NCBI RefSeq assembly: GCF_902498995.1
Contig: NZ_CABVLY010000001.1
Coordinates: forward strand, 248,001 to 312,000
Length of the DNA: 64,000 nt
Direction: 5' to 3'
DNA from: Burkholderia anthina
Lineage (GTDB): Bacteria; Pseudomonadota; Gammaproteobacteria; Burkholderiales; Burkholderiaceae
The position numbers were made by a program, and so were the translations under genes. The notes beneath the pieces were generated by a model, which ran no database searches, was not told the DNA's origin, and saw only the letters and a list, made by a program, of their open reading frames with translations. Shown here piece after piece: positions 41,729-51,244 of the stretch. Positions within the stretch are counted from its first letter, which is position 1; each line of letters opens with the position of its first letter.

Positions 41729-41757
41729 AACCCCGCGTTGGCGGGGTTTTTTCTTTT
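41729..41757 (+). terminator. Intrinsic terminator of the desaturase gene
   Basis: Stem AACCCCGC / GCGGGGTT with loop GTTG, followed by six T residues and TCTTTT, 33 bases after the stop codon. Confidence 0.9.
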
Positions 41758-41861
41758 GGGCGGCCGGTTTTCACGGGACGACCGGACGTGCCGGAATTCG
41801 TATGAGGCTTGGGGCAGCACCGACGTGGCACCCCGGGGGCGAGCGTAGGGGATAGGGCCGA

Positions 41862-41990
41862 AGTAGGTGCTGAAGCGCTGACTCGGGTCGACCGCGAAGC
41901 ATGGGACCGGAGTAAGCGCTGAAGGGCTGACTCGGGTCGACCGCGAAGCATGGGACCGGAGTAAGCGCTAAAGCGCTAACTCCGGTCGAC
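41862..41990 (+). repeat. 49-bp tandem repeat array before nadA
   Basis: About 2.6 head-to-tail units with period 49 start at 41862, 41911 and 41960. Copies 1 and 2 share almost the whole unit, including CTGACTCGGGTCGACCGCG and AAGCATGGGACCGGAGTAAG. The partial third copy has AGCGCTAAAGCGCT and ends 13 bases before the nadA ATG. Confidence 0.85.
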
Positions 41991-42003
41991 AGGAGATATG
42001 GAG

Positions 42004-43140
42004 ATGCAATCGACGATCAAATCCGTCGAGTACGACCGGCCGGTCTCGGCAGGGACCGTTTGTGGCGTCGGGCAGGCATGGGCCAAAGTGCCGGATGCAC
42101 CTTCCGCCGAAGAACGCGCCGCACTGAAGGCGCGCATCAAGGCGCTGCTCGTGCGTGAAAAAGCCGTGCTGGTCGCCCATTACTACGTCGACGCCGAATT
42201 GCAGGAACTGGCCGACGAAACTGGCGGCTGTGTCGCCGATTCGCTCGAAATGGCCCGCTTCGGCCGCGATCACGATGCGCAGACGCTCGTCGTCGCCGGC
42301 GTGCGCTTCATGGGCGAAACCTCGAAGATCCTGAGCCCGGGCAAGCGCGTGCTGATGCCCGATCTCGATGCGACCTGCTCGCTCGACCTCGGTTGTCCGG
42401 TCGACGAATTCTCCGCGTTCTGCGATGCGCATCCCGACCGAACCGTCGTCGTCTACGCGAACACCAGCGCCGCGGTTAAGGCGCGCGCCGACTGGATGGT
42501 CACGTCGTCGATCGGCCTCGAGATCGTCGCCGACCTGCATGCGCGCGGCGAGAAGATCATCTGGGCTCCCGACCGCCATCTCGGCAGCTACATCCAGAAG
42601 AAAACCGGCGCGGACATGCTGCTGTGGCAGGGTTCGTGCCTCGTGCACGACGAATTCAAGGGCATCGAGCTGGACCTGCTGCGCGCCGAATATCCGGACG
42701 CGAAGGTGCTGGTTCACCCCGAGTCGCCGGAAAACGTCGTCGCGCAGGCGGACGTCGTCGGCTCGACGACGCAGCTGATCGACGCAGCCGTGAAGTTCGA
42801 CGCGAAGCACTTCATCGTCGCGACCGATCTCGGCATCCTGCACAAGATGCAGCTCGCGGCGCCAGGCAAGACCTTCATCGCCGCGCCGACGGCCGGCAAC
42901 AGTGCGACCTGCAAGAGCTGCGCGCATTGCCCGTGGATGGCGATGAACGGCCTCGCGAATCTCGCCGACGTGCTCGAGCGCGGTCACAACGAGATCTTCG
43001 TCGATCCCGCGATCGGCGAACGTGCACGTCTGCCGATCGACCGGATGCTCGATTTCGCGGCCGCGCACAAGAAACGCGTGCAGGCGAGCGGCGATCTGCA
43101 GCGCGACCAGCAACTGTTTGCGAACGTGGGGGCGGCATAA
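42004..43140 (+). CDS. nadA: Quinolinate synthase
   Basis: De novo NAD synthesis: condenses iminoaspartate with dihydroxyacetone phosphate to quinolinate using a [4Fe-4S] cluster. 378 residues, full length. The three cluster cysteines are visible in [11 protein letters not shown] (about 122-131), in QGSCLVHDE (about 209) and in [16 protein letters not shown] (about 300-315). [14 protein letters not shown] is the substrate region. The ATG at 42004 is preferred because AGGAG (41991-41995) is eight bases upstream; an ATG at 41998 is too close to it. nadC follows directly. Confidence 0.95.
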   Translation: MQSTIKSVEYDRPVSAGTVCGVGQAWAKVPDAPSAEERAALKARIKALLVREKAVLVAHYYVDAELQELADETGGCVADSLEMARFGRDHDAQTLVVAGVRFMGETSKILSPGKRVLMPDLDATCSLDLGCPVDEFSAFCDAHPDRTVVVYANTSAAVKARADWMVTSSIGLEIVADLHARGEKIIWAPDRHLGSYIQKKTGADMLLWQGSCLVHDEFKGIELDLLRAEYPDAKVLVHPESPENVVAQADVVGSTTQLIDAAVKFDAKHFIVATDLGILHKMQLAAPGKTFIAAPTAGNSATCKSCAHCPWMAMNGLANLADVLERGHNEIFVDPAIGERARLPIDRMLDFAAAHKKRVQASGDLQRDQQLFANVGAA

Positions 43141-43146
43141 TGAACA

Positions 43147-43216
43147 GCCCCCACGCTCACGTTCGTTCGCTGCCCCTCGAGGGGGCGGCCACCGTCCTTG
43201 GAGGCGGCCCGGCGGA
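43147..43216. repeat. Palindromic GC-rich interspersed element at the nadA-nadC junction
   Basis: The 83 bases between nadA and the nadC start contain CCCCACGCTCACGTTCG, then the perfect palindrome CCCCTCGAGGGG (43173-43184), then a CCTTGGAGGCGGCCCGGCGG tail. From memory this matches a short element found many times between genes in Burkholderiales genomes. Only one copy is seen here, so copy number must be checked genome-wide. Confidence 0.55.
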
Positions 43217-43223
43217 AGGCGGC

Positions 43224-44105
43224 ATGACCACGGCAGTCTCGCCGCTGTTCGACAGCGTTCGTGCGCAATACGGCGCGGCCTTCGACGAAGCGATCGCGCG
43301 CAACGTCGCCGATGCGATCGCCGAAGACGTCGGCACTGGCGACCAGACCGGGCGGCTCGTGCCGGCCGGCGAGCGTCGCCATGCGCGCATCATCGTGCGC
43401 GAAGAAGCGGTGTTGTGCGGCGTGCCGTGGTTCGAGGCCGTCATCGCACGGATCGATCCGTCGATCGTCGTGCAATGGCGCTATCGTGAAGGCGACCGGA
43501 TGTCGCCGGATTCGACCGTCTGCGAACTCGAAGGGCCGGCGCGCGCACTGCTGACGGCCGAGCGCAACGGGCTGAACTTCCTGCAACTGCTGTCCGGCGT
43601 GGCGAGCGCGACGCGCCGTTACGTCGATCGTGTCGAAGGGACGCGCGCGAAGATTCTCGATACGCGCAAGACGCTGCCGGGCCTGCGGCTCGCGCAGAAG
43701 TACGCGGTGCGGGTCGGCGGCGGCGAGAACCAGCGTCTCGCGCTGTACGACGGCATCCTGATCAAGGAAAACCACATCGCGGCAGCGGGCGGCGTCGGCG
43801 AGGCGCTCGACGCGGCGTTCGCGCTCGAGTCGGGCGTGCCCGTGCAGGTCGAAGTCGAGACGCTCGCGCAGCTCGACACGGCGCTCGCACACGGCGCGCA
43901 GTCGGTGCTGATCGACAACTTCACGCTCGACATGATGCGCGAAGCGGTGCGTGTGGCGGCTGGCAAGGCCGTGCTCGAAGTATCGGGCGGCGTCAATTTC
44001 GATACGGTGCGCGCGTTCGCGGAGACGGGCGTCGACCGCATCTCGATCGGCGCGCTGACGAAGGACGTGCGCGCGACCGACTACTCGATGCGGATCGTCA
44101 ACTGA
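43224..44105 (+). CDS. nadC: Nicotinate-nucleotide diphosphorylase (carboxylating)
   Basis: Quinolinate phosphoribosyltransferase, next step after NadA. 293 residues, full family length. N-terminal substrate motif is EDVGTGDQTGRL, with active-site LDTRKTLPGLRLAQKYAV (about 135-152) and C-terminal barrel strands LIDNFTLDMM and EVSGGVNFDT. I start it at 43224, after GGAAGG (43214-43219), because an in-frame ATG at 43140 would translate the interspersed repeat as a 28-residue extension. If that earlier ATG is used, it would be coupled to nadA by TAATG. Confidence 0.94.
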   Translation: MTTAVSPLFDSVRAQYGAAFDEAIARNVADAIAEDVGTGDQTGRLVPAGERRHARIIVREEAVLCGVPWFEAVIARIDPSIVVQWRYREGDRMSPDSTVCELEGPARALLTAERNGLNFLQLLSGVASATRRYVDRVEGTRAKILDTRKTLPGLRLAQKYAVRVGGGENQRLALYDGILIKENHIAAAGGVGEALDAAFALESGVPVQVEVETLAQLDTALAHGAQSVLIDNFTLDMMREAVRVAAGKAVLEVSGGVNFDTVRAFAETGVDRISIGALTKDVRATDYSMRIVN

Positions 44106-44127
44106 TCGCAAGTCATGCCGTCTGACG

Positions 44128-44165
44128 AAAAAAGCCGCTGGCGCGAAACGCCAGCGGCTTTTTTT
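44128..44165. terminator. Bidirectional terminator between nadC and nadB
   Basis: Stem AAGCCGCTGGCG / CGCCAGCGGCTT with loop CGAAA, T-run on the right and A-run on the left, between convergent genes. Confidence 0.92.
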
Positions 44166-44199
44166 CCGGGTACGGCAGCCCTGAGACGGGCGTGCCCGA

Positions 44200-45786
44200 T
44201 CAGCGTCGCGCGCGCGGCGTGAGCACGCTCGGCAGCGCCTTCGGCAGCGTATGCGGCCAGTCGCGACTGTAGTGCAGCCCGCGGCTTTCGCGGCGCGAAT
44301 ACGCGCTCTTCACGATCAGCGTCGCGACGTCGACGAGATTGCGCAGTTCGAGCAGGTCGCGCGTCACGCGGAAGTTCGCGTAGTACTCGTGGATCTCGTC
44401 GCGCAAGAGCGACAGTCGGTGCTTCGCGCGTTCGAGGCGCTTGTCGGTGCGCACGATGCCGACGTAGTTCCACATCAGGCGGCGCAGTTCGTCCCAGTTG
44501 TGCGCGACGACGACTTCCTCGTCCGCATCCGACACGCGGCTTTCGTCCCAGGCGGGCAGTGTGGCCGGCGTGTCGGCATCGTAGCCGGCCGCCTCGATCG
44601 CCTCGGCCGCCGCGCGGCCGATCACGAGGCATTCGAGCAGCGAGTTGCTCGCGAGCCGGTTCGCGCCGTGCAGCCCCGTGTACGACGTTTCGCCGACCGC
44701 ATACAGGCCCGTGAGATCGGTGCGCCCCGCGAGATCGGTGACGACGCCGCCGCACGTGTAGTGCGCGGCCGGTACCACGGGAATCGGCTGCTTCGCGATG
44801 TCGATGCCGAATTCGAGGCAGCGCGCATGGATCGTCGGGAAATGTTCGCGCAGGAACGCTTCCGGCTGATGGCTGATGTCGAGATACACGCAGTCGATCC
44901 CGCGCTTCTTGATCTCGAAGTCGATCGCGCGCGCGACGATGTCGCGCGGCGCGAGTTCGGCGCGCGGATCGTGCGCCGGCATGAAGCGCGTGCCGTCGGG
45001 CAGCTTCAGCAGGCCGCCTTCGCCGCGCACGGCCTCCGAAATCAGGAACGACTTCGCGTACGGGTGGAACAGGCAGGTCGGGTGGAACTGGATGAATTCC
45101 ATGTTCGACACGCGGCAACCCGCGCGCCACGCCATCGCGATGCCGTCGCCGGTCGCCGTGTCGGGGTTGGTGGTGTACAGGTAGACCTTGCCCGCGCCGC
45201 CGGTCGCGAGCACCGTGTGCGGCGCCTCGATCGTGATCGTGCGGTCGTTGTCGACGTCGAGCGCATACAGGCCGTGACAGCGGCGGCCGGGCAGGCCGAG
45301 CCGGTCCGACGTGATCAGGTCGATCGCGTGGTGGTTTTCGAAGAAGGTGATGTTCGGATGCTGGCGCGCGCGCTCGGACAGCGTCGCGAGCACCGCATGG
45401 CCGGTTGCGTCGGCCGCGTGAATGATCCGGCGGTGACTGTGGCCGCCTTCGCGTGTCAGGTGGAAGCCGAGTTCGGCCGCATCGTCCTTCGTGAACGGCA
45501 CGCCCTGCGAGATCAGCCATTCGATCGCTTCGCGACCGTGTTCGACGATGTAGCGCGTCGCGCCTTCGTCGCAGAGTCCGCCACCGGCGACCAGCGTGTC
45601 GTCGACGTGGTTCTCGATGCTGTCCGCGGAGTCGAGGACGGCTGCGATGCCCCCCTGCGCGTTATCGCTCGCGCCCTCCATCATCGAACGTTTCGCGATC
45701 AGCGCGACACGTCGCGTGCTGGCCAGGTTGAGTGCGACCGACAGCCCTGCCAGGCCGCTGCCGACGATCGCCACGTCGAATTTCAT
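44200..45786 (-). CDS. nadB: L-aspartate oxidase
   Basis: FAD enzyme oxidising L-aspartate to iminoaspartate, the substrate of NadA. 528 residues, normal length. N-terminal FAD motif is [18 protein letters not shown]. Active-site stretches are the flavin-binding [19 protein letters not shown]-like REGGHSHRR, and [18 protein letters not shown] (about 350-367). It is convergent with nadA-nadC, so the three pathway genes lie together but in two transcription units. Confidence 0.96.
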   Translation of the reverse strand: MKFDVAIVGSGLAGLSVALNLASTRRVALIAKRSMMEGASDNAQGGIAAVLDSADSIENHVDDTLVAGGGLCDEGATRYIVEHGREAIEWLISQGVPFTKDDAAELGFHLTREGGHSHRRIIHAADATGHAVLATLSERARQHPNITFFENHHAIDLITSDRLGLPGRRCHGLYALDVDNDRTITIEAPHTVLATGGAGKVYLYTTNPDTATGDGIAMAWRAGCRVSNMEFIQFHPTCLFHPYAKSFLISEAVRGEGGLLKLPDGTRFMPAHDPRAELAPRDIVARAIDFEIKKRGIDCVYLDISHQPEAFLREHFPTIHARCLEFGIDIAKQPIPVVPAAHYTCGGVVTDLAGRTDLTGLYAVGETSYTGLHGANRLASNSLLECLVIGRAAAEAIEAAGYDADTPATLPAWDESRVSDADEEVVVAHNWDELRRLMWNYVGIVRTDKRLERAKHRLSLLRDEIHEYYANFRVTRDLLELRNLVDVATLIVKSAYSRRESRGLHYSRDWPHTLPKALPSVLTPRARR

Positions 45787-45888
45787 GCTGCATCTCCATC
45801 GTTACGCTTTAGATCTTGTGCGTTCCGTCGGCCGTGGCCGCGGAAAGGGGAGAGCATACCGCGTCGGGCCCATACGTGCGCGCAAAAC

Positions 45889-45916
45889 AAAAAGCCCCGC
45901 ATGTGCGGGGCTTTTT
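45889..45916 (-). terminator. Intrinsic terminator of rpmB-rpmG
   Basis: Stem AAAAAGCCCCGC / GCGGGGCTTTTT with loop ATGT, starting 31 bases after the rpmG stop on the minus strand. Confidence 0.9.
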
Positions 45917-45946
45917 GGTCGCCGTCAGGCTGGCAGAAACCGGAGA

Positions 45947-46114
45947 TTACTTGATCTTGGTTTCTTTGTATTCCACATGCTTGCGGACGACGGGATCGAA
46001 CTTCTTGATCGCCATCTTTTCCGGCATGTTGCGCTTGTTCTTCGTGGTCGTGTAGAAGTGACCCGTACCAGCGGTCGACTCGAGCTTGATCTTGTCGCGT
46101 GCGCCTTTTGCCAT
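45947..46114 (-). CDS. rpmG: 50S ribosomal protein L33
   Basis: Large-subunit ribosomal protein, 55 residues, starting [20 protein letters not shown]. The zinc-binding CxxC pairs found in some L33 paralogues are absent, so this is the zinc-independent (C-minus) type. It follows rpmB by 17 bases in one operon with its own terminator. Confidence 0.97.
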   Translation of the reverse strand: MAKGARDKIKLESTAGTGHFYTTTKNKRNMPEKMAIKKFDPVVRKHVEYKETKIK

Positions 46115-46131
46115 GATTGTGCTCCTTGGGC

Positions 46132-46365
46132 TTAGGCTTCGCCGCGTGCGCGCAGGTCAGCGAGCACGGAATCGATGCCGTTCTTGTCGATCAGGCGCAG
46201 GCCGGCGTTCGAAACGCGCAGGCGCACCCAGCGGTTTTCGCTCTCAACCCAGAACCGGCGGTTTTGCAGGTTCGGGAGGAAGCGGCGCTTCGTCTTGTTG
46301 TTTGCGTGGGAAACGTTGTTGCCGCTCATCGGCGCTTTCCCAGTTACTTGGCATACGCGTGCCAT
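46132..46365 (-). CDS. rpmB: 50S ribosomal protein L28
   Basis: 77-residue large-subunit protein. [20 protein letters not shown] and [12 protein letters not shown] are standard signatures. Only one Cys is present, so it is the zinc-free form. AGGAG lies nine bases before the ATG. A strong promoter at 46519-46548 drives the rpmB-rpmG unit. Confidence 0.97.
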
Positions 46366-46518
46366 GAGAGCACTCCTAATACGCTAAATTCGGGGTTCGA
46401 TCGCCGATGAAGGTTCCATCGTACCGCCACGTGATCCATGGCTGCACTCAGAACGCCGAAGCCCTTACAGACAAGGCCCTTCGATGGCTAGAACTGGTTG
46501 GAAAAAAGACAGACGACG

Positions 46519-46548
46519 ATTCTAGCAGAAAAAGTTCAGAAAAATCAA
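46519..46548 (-). promoter_or_regulatory. Promoter of rpmB-rpmG
   Basis: On the minus strand TTGATT (46548-46543), an 18-base spacer that is AT-rich, then TAGAAT (46524-46519). Predicted start near 46512 gives a leader of about 147 bases before rpmB. Confidence 0.7.
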
Positions 46549-46603
46549 ACCCAATTTCGCATCGTCGTTGCGGCGGCCCCGGGGCGGGTCGCCGGGCCAC
46601 AGT

Positions 46604-47380
46604 CTACAGCCAACCGGCGCGTGCGAACGAAAATGTATCGGCGGTGCCGACGACGACGTGATCGAGCAGCTTCGCGTCGACGAGCTGGAGTGCTTCATGC
46701 AGGGCGCGCGTGAGCCGGCGATCCTCCGCGCTCGGCTGCACCGCGCCGGACGGATGGTTGTGCGCGATGACCAGCGCGGCGGCATTCAGCGTCAGCGCGC
46801 GGCGCACGATCTCGCGCGGATAGACGGCCATCCGCGTCAGCGAGCCGCGTGCGCTTTCTTCCACGTCGATGAGGCCGTGACGGGCATCCAGATACAGCGT
46901 CACGAATACTTCGTACGGACGCGTGCCGATCGTCAGTCGCAGATAGTCCTCGACCGCGCCCGGCGAATCGATCTGCACCCGCACGCGCGCCTTTTCGGCC
47001 AGCGCGCGCCGCGTGATCTCGGTCACGGCGATCAGCAGCGCCGAGCGCGCGGCGCCGATGCCGGGGTGCGTGGCGAACACGTCGGGCTCCGCGTCGAGCA
47101 TGTCGCGCAGCGAGTTGCCGAACCGCGCGAGCAGTGCGCGCGCGCTGTCGAATACGTCGAGGCCGCCGCCGCCGGTGCCGAGCAGCAGCGCGATCAGCTC
47201 CGCATCGGTCAGCGCGGCCGGCCCGCGTTCCAGCAGCCGCTCGCGCGGCAGGTTCGGTTGCCAGTTGCGCGGGCGGCGCTTGCGCGGCCGGACGGGGGCC
47301 GTGCGGCGGGCCGCAGCGGCCGGGGCATCGGCGGTATCGCGACATTCGGTCGCCGCGACGGCGAGGCAGGATGACGGCAT
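46604..47380 (-). CDS. radC: RadC-family protein (JAB/MPN domain)
   Basis: 258 residues. Residues about 40-110 are a helix-hairpin-helix-like N-terminal part ([15 protein letters not shown]), and residues about 140-258 are the JAB metalloprotease-like domain with the zinc motif [16 protein letters not shown]. The family is historically named a DNA repair protein, but a repair role is doubtful and the true function is unknown. The first 35 residues are Arg/Ala-rich and poorly conserved. TGGAG precedes the ATG. The gene is divergent from fkpB. Confidence 0.93.
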   Translation of the reverse strand: MPSSCLAVAATECRDTADAPAAAARRTAPVRPRKRRPRNWQPNLPRERLLERGPAALTDAELIALLLGTGGGGLDVFDSARALLARFGNSLRDMLDAEPDVFATHPGIGAARSALLIAVTEITRRALAEKARVRVQIDSPGAVEDYLRLTIGTRPYEVFVTLYLDARHGLIDVEESARGSLTRMAVYPREIVRRALTLNAAALVIAHNHPSGAVQPSAEDRRLTRALHEALQLVDAKLLDHVVVGTADTFSFARAGWL

Positions 47381-47516
47381 GCTCGAACTCCATTGGCGGC
47401 GGGGCGTGCGCGCGACCTCGTCGCACTTTCAGCCCTGCGCGCTCAGGTGACTTACAATATTGGCTTTGCGCCGGGCCTTTCGGCCCATCTCGGGCGCCGA
47501 CGAACACGAGTAATTC

Positions 47517-47972
47517 ATGAGCCTCATCGATCTATCCGAAGTGAAGCCCGGTTCCCATGTCACGCTGCATTACCGGCTTGCACTGGCCGACGGCGCCGAT
47601 ATCGTCAACACGTTTTCCGACAAGCCTGCCACGCTGCTGCTCGGCGCGGGGCAACTGGCGCCGTCGCTGGAACAGATTCTGATCGGGCTCCGGGTCGGCG
47701 ACCACTCGACTTTTCAGCTAACGCCCGAACAAGGGTTCGGCCCCCGCAATCCCGACATGCTCCAGCGCGTGACGCTGTCGACGCTGCGCGAGAACGGGAT
47801 GGTCGGCGACGATTTCACGCCGGGCGAGCTGATCGAGTTCAACGCGCCGGACGGCGGCCGCTATGCAGGTGTGCTGAAGGAAGTCAGCGAAACCTCGGCG
47901 CTGTTCGACTTCAATCATCCGCTCGCGGGCCAAGCGCTCACGTTCGAAGTGAAAATCATCGGAATCCTGTAA
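47517..47972 (+). CDS. fkpB: FKBP-type peptidyl-prolyl isomerase, SlpA/FkpB type
   Basis: Cytosolic prolyl isomerase/chaperone of 151 residues. An FKBP core ([19 protein letters not shown] at the start, [19 protein letters not shown] in the middle) carries an inserted-in-flap domain (about residues 70-125), as in SlyD/SlpA. It lacks the His-rich SlyD tail. It precedes ispH by two bases, the same pairing as fkpB-ispH in E. coli. A -10-like TACAAT is at 47453-47458. Confidence 0.93.
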   Translation: MSLIDLSEVKPGSHVTLHYRLALADGADIVNTFSDKPATLLLGAGQLAPSLEQILIGLRVGDHSTFQLTPEQGFGPRNPDMLQRVTLSTLRENGMVGDDFTPGELIEFNAPDGGRYAGVLKEVSETSALFDFNHPLAGQALTFEVKIIGIL

Positions 47973-47974
47973 TC

Positions 47975-48955
47975 ATGAGCCCCACCGATACGCTGTCCGG
48001 ACAGGCCGTCGCCGCCGACGCCGAAATCCTGCTGGCCCAGCCGCGCGGTTTCTGCGCGGGGGTCGACCGCGCGATCGAGATCGTCGAGCGCGCGATCGCG
48101 ATGCACGGTGCGCCGATCTACGTCCGTCACGAGATCGTCCACAACAAGTACGTGGTCGAGGATCTGAAGAAGAAGGGCGCCATCTTCGTCGAGGAACTCG
48201 AGGAAGTGCCGGCAGGCAATACCGTGATCTTCAGCGCGCACGGCGTGTCGAAGGCCGTGCGCGACGAGGCCGACGTGCGCGGGCTGCGCATTTACGACGC
48301 AACCTGCCCGCTCGTCACGAAGGTGCACGTCGAAGTGGCGAAGATGCGCCAGGACGGCGTCGACATCGTGATGATCGGCCACAAGGGCCACCCGGAAGTC
48401 GAAGGCACGATGGGGCAGGTCGAGCGCGGCATGCATCTCGTCGAAAGCGTCGAAGACGTGCAGAAGCTGCAGCTCGCGGACCCGGAGCGTATCGCGCTCG
48501 TCACGCAGACGACGCTGTCCGTCGACGATGCGGCGGAGATCATCGGCGCGCTGAAGGCGAAGTATCCGAAGATTCGCGAGCCGAAGAAGCAGGACATCTG
48601 CTATGCGACGCAGAACCGCCAGGACGCGGTGAAGTTCATGGCGCCGCAGTGCGACGTCGTGATCGTCGTCGGCAGCCCGAACAGCTCGAATTCGAGCCGC
48701 CTGCGCGAAGTGGCCGAAAAGCGCGGCGTGCCCGCGTACATGGTCGACGCACCCGACCAGATCGACCCGGCATGGGTTGCCGGCAAGCGCCGCATCGGCG
48801 TGACGGCAGGCGCATCGGCGCCCGAAGTGCTCGCCCAGGCCGTGATCGCGCGGCTGCGCGAACTCGGCGTGCACCATGTCCGCGCACTCGACGGGATCGA
48901 GGAAAACGTGTCGTTTCCGCTGCCGCGCGGGTTGAACCTGCCGCCTGCTGCCTGA
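47975..48955 (+). CDS. ispH: 4-hydroxy-3-methylbut-2-enyl diphosphate reductase
   Basis: Last step of the MEP isoprenoid pathway, giving IPP and DMAPP, with a [4Fe-4S] cluster. 326 residues. The three cluster cysteines appear in [13 protein letters not shown] (about residue 24), [12 protein letters not shown] (about 110) and [13 protein letters not shown] (about 208). The SSNSSRL substrate loop follows. Operon with fkpB, with a strong terminator 29 bases downstream. Confidence 0.97.
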   Translation: MSPTDTLSGQAVAADAEILLAQPRGFCAGVDRAIEIVERAIAMHGAPIYVRHEIVHNKYVVEDLKKKGAIFVEELEEVPAGNTVIFSAHGVSKAVRDEADVRGLRIYDATCPLVTKVHVEVAKMRQDGVDIVMIGHKGHPEVEGTMGQVERGMHLVESVEDVQKLQLADPERIALVTQTTLSVDDAAEIIGALKAKYPKIREPKKQDICYATQNRQDAVKFMAPQCDVVIVVGSPNSSNSSRLREVAEKRGVPAYMVDAPDQIDPAWVAGKRRIGVTAGASAPEVLAQAVIARLRELGVHHVRALDGIEENVSFPLPRGLNLPPAA

Positions 48956-48983
48956 TTGCCGCATCGCACCTGCGACACACCAG

Positions 48984-49011
48984 AAGCGCGCCTCCCGGCG
49001 CGCTTTTTTTT
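48984..49011 (+). terminator. Intrinsic terminator of fkpB-ispH
   Basis: Stem AAGCGCGCC / GGCGCGCTT with loop TCCC followed by a run of T residues. Confidence 0.9.
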
Positions 49012-49226
49012 GCGCCGCATCGCTCCTGTCGCAACCATTATTCACATTAATGGTGCAACCCGGTTGCTATGCCGTTGCTCAAGCGTCTCTCAAAATTGGT
49101 TGCAATGCAGGAAAACCCCATCGAATCAGGATTATTGGCGTCCTATAAATGGAGTTACAATGCGCCCGTTTTCAAGCCGGAATGGCTTTGAAATCGGGTT
49201 TTGGCAAGGCGCGGGAGACCTACTCG

Positions 49227-50063
49227 ATGCATGTGAAGTTGGCTTACGCCATGTCCGTCGCCGCACCGGTTGCAATGCTTGCCGGTTGCAGCAAAAAGAG
49301 CGACGACGGGGCGGGCAGGGAGACTGCGGCACACGCAGAACCGGCGGCCAGCGACGTGCGCGCTGCCACGACCGGTGGTGCGGTGCTGTCGGCGTGCCGC
49401 ATTGCGCAATCGGACAGAGACAAGGATAACGGGGCACGTTTGGCGATCGAGGAATTCAACGCGCAAGGCCCGAAGTTCGGCATGCAGGCGGCACGGCACG
49501 CAGTACTCGCCGGCGACGCCGCGGCCAGCCGGGTAACGGGCACGCGAGTGGCCCGACAATGCGCTGCCGGCCGTGATGCGGCCGCGGCGGGGCGCGTCGG
49601 TCGACGGACGCCCGGGTTTCGGGGCAACGCAGGCAACGTGCAGATGTCGCTGATCCCCATTCATTTCGATTCGACGAAACAGCATGTCGCCGCGTCCCGT
49701 CGCGTTGCGGCAGGCGCGCTGTTTCACTCGACGGATTCCGATGGACTCCTGACGAAAGTCGGGTGCCGTCTTCGCGGTGCCGGTGACGGCGTCGCGCGGG
49801 CGGCGGACGGCGCGCTTGCGAAGCAGGCGCAGGCGTCCGGCATCGGAGCGCAAACCCTTGGCGGCAATGGCATGTGCGCCGCCAAGGTGGTCGAGCCCGC
49901 GGACGACGCGGCGCGGAACCTGATCTGCCCGGTTGCGGGTTGCATCGCGGCCCGGACGGAAAAAGGCACGGACTTCGGGAAACCGGACGACGGCCGTTTC
50001 GGCACGCAGCCCTACGACTTCAAGGAGGCCCAGTACACCGTCCTCGATGTCGTGACGATTTAG
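49227..50063 (+). pseudogene. Decayed branched-chain amino acid ABC transporter substrate-binding protein
   Basis: Open frame of 278 residues, versus about 370-380 for an intact protein. The start is a normal lipoprotein signal (MHVKLAYAMSVAAPVAML then AGC, Cys 21). Recognisable family islands follow: DKDNGARLAIEEFNAQG, LAKQAQASGIGAQTLGG and AARNLICPVAG. Stretches between them read as arginine/alanine-rich nonsense, and about 100 residues of the middle, including the ligand cleft, are missing. This is the pattern of indels in a GC-rich gene where stops are rare. It lies directly before livHMGF, where an intact binding protein is normally encoded. It is probably non-functional. Confidence 0.8.
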
Positions 50064-50274
50064 CGACGGGACTCATGATGGCACCGGAACAGTGCGGTGC
50101 CGTTTTTGTATCCGCTCCGGCGGCAGGTCCGGCCGTACAGGCCGGGCGGCGCGCGCCGGGACGATCCACCCTTACCGGTATCGACTAGTACCCGCAGTGT
50201 CGCCGAGAAGGCGCGATTCCTCGCTTACCCGCGGGGCGCAACGTCCTCCGGCAGCACGGGCCAAGGAGCTTTAA

Positions 50275-51225
50275 ATGGATATCTTCGTCCAGCAGATCCT
50301 CAACGGGCTGGTGCTCGGCAGTGTGTACGCCATCATCGCGTTGGGCTACACGATGGTGTACGGCATTCTCGGCATCATCAACTTCGCACACGGCGACGTG
50401 CTGATGATCGGTGCGATGGTCGCGCTCTCCGCGATCACCGTGCTGCAGAACCACTTCCCCGAACTCGGCAACGTCGCGACACTGACGATCGGTCTCGGCA
50501 TCGCCGCAGTCGTCTGCGCATTCCTCGGCTTCGCGATCGAAAAGGTCGCATACCGGCCGCTGCGCCGCGCGCCGCGCCTCGCGCCGCTGATTACCGCGAT
50601 CGGCGTGTCGATCCTGCTGCAGACGGCCGCGATGATCATCTGGTCGCGCAACCCGCTGCCGTTCCCGCAACTGCTGCCGACCGATCCGATCAACGTGATC
50701 AAGGCCACCGACACGACGCCGGGCGCCGTGATCTCGGTGACCGAAATCGTGATCATCGCGGTGGCGTTCATCGTGATGGCGGGCCTCCTGCTGCTCGTGC
50801 ACAAGACCAAGCTCGGCCGCGCGATGCGCGCGATCGCGGAAAGCCCGAACACCGCGAGCCTGATGGGCGTGAACCCGAACTTCGTGATCTCGGCGACGTT
50901 CATGATCGGCTCCGCGCTCGCCGCGCTGGCCGGCGTGATGATCGCGTCCGAATACGGCAACGTGCACTTCTACATGGGCTTCATCCCCGGCATGAAGGCG
51001 TTCACGGCAGCGGTGCTCGGCGGGATCGGCAACCTTGGCGGCGCCATGGTCGGCGGCGTGCTGCTCGGCCTGATCGAGCAGCTCGGTGCGGGCTACATCG
51101 GCAACCTCACGGGCGGCGTGTTCGGCAGTAACTACCAGGACGTGTTTGCATTCATCGTGCTGATCATCGTGCTGGTGTTCCGTCCGTCGGGCCTGCTGGG
51201 CGAACGTGTCGCGGACCGCGCGTAA
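50275..51225 (+). CDS. livH: Branched-chain amino acid ABC transporter permease LivH
   Basis: Inner-membrane permease of 316 residues with about eight transmembrane segments. It begins MDIFVQQILNGLVLGSVYAI, and GLGYTMVYGILGIINFAHGD-type motifs (here ALGYTMVYGILGIINFAHG, about 21-39) mark the family. GIGNLGGAMVGGVLLGLIE near residue 250 faces the ATPase. First intact gene of the livHMGF operon, 211 bases after the decayed binding-protein gene. Confidence 0.95.
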   Translation: MDIFVQQILNGLVLGSVYAIIALGYTMVYGILGIINFAHGDVLMIGAMVALSAITVLQNHFPELGNVATLTIGLGIAAVVCAFLGFAIEKVAYRPLRRAPRLAPLITAIGVSILLQTAAMIIWSRNPLPFPQLLPTDPINVIKATDTTPGAVISVTEIVIIAVAFIVMAGLLLLVHKTKLGRAMRAIAESPNTASLMGVNPNFVISATFMIGSALAALAGVMIASEYGNVHFYMGFIPGMKAFTAAVLGGIGNLGGAMVGGVLLGLIEQLGAGYIGNLTGGVFGSNYQDVFAFIVLIIVLVFRPSGLLGERVADRA

Positions 51226-51244
51226 CGGAAGGGGAGCAAACAAC

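Noticed and set aside
41862-41990. CRISPR-like array
   Set aside because: The 49-bp units are contiguous with no unique spacers and no cas genes exist in the window.
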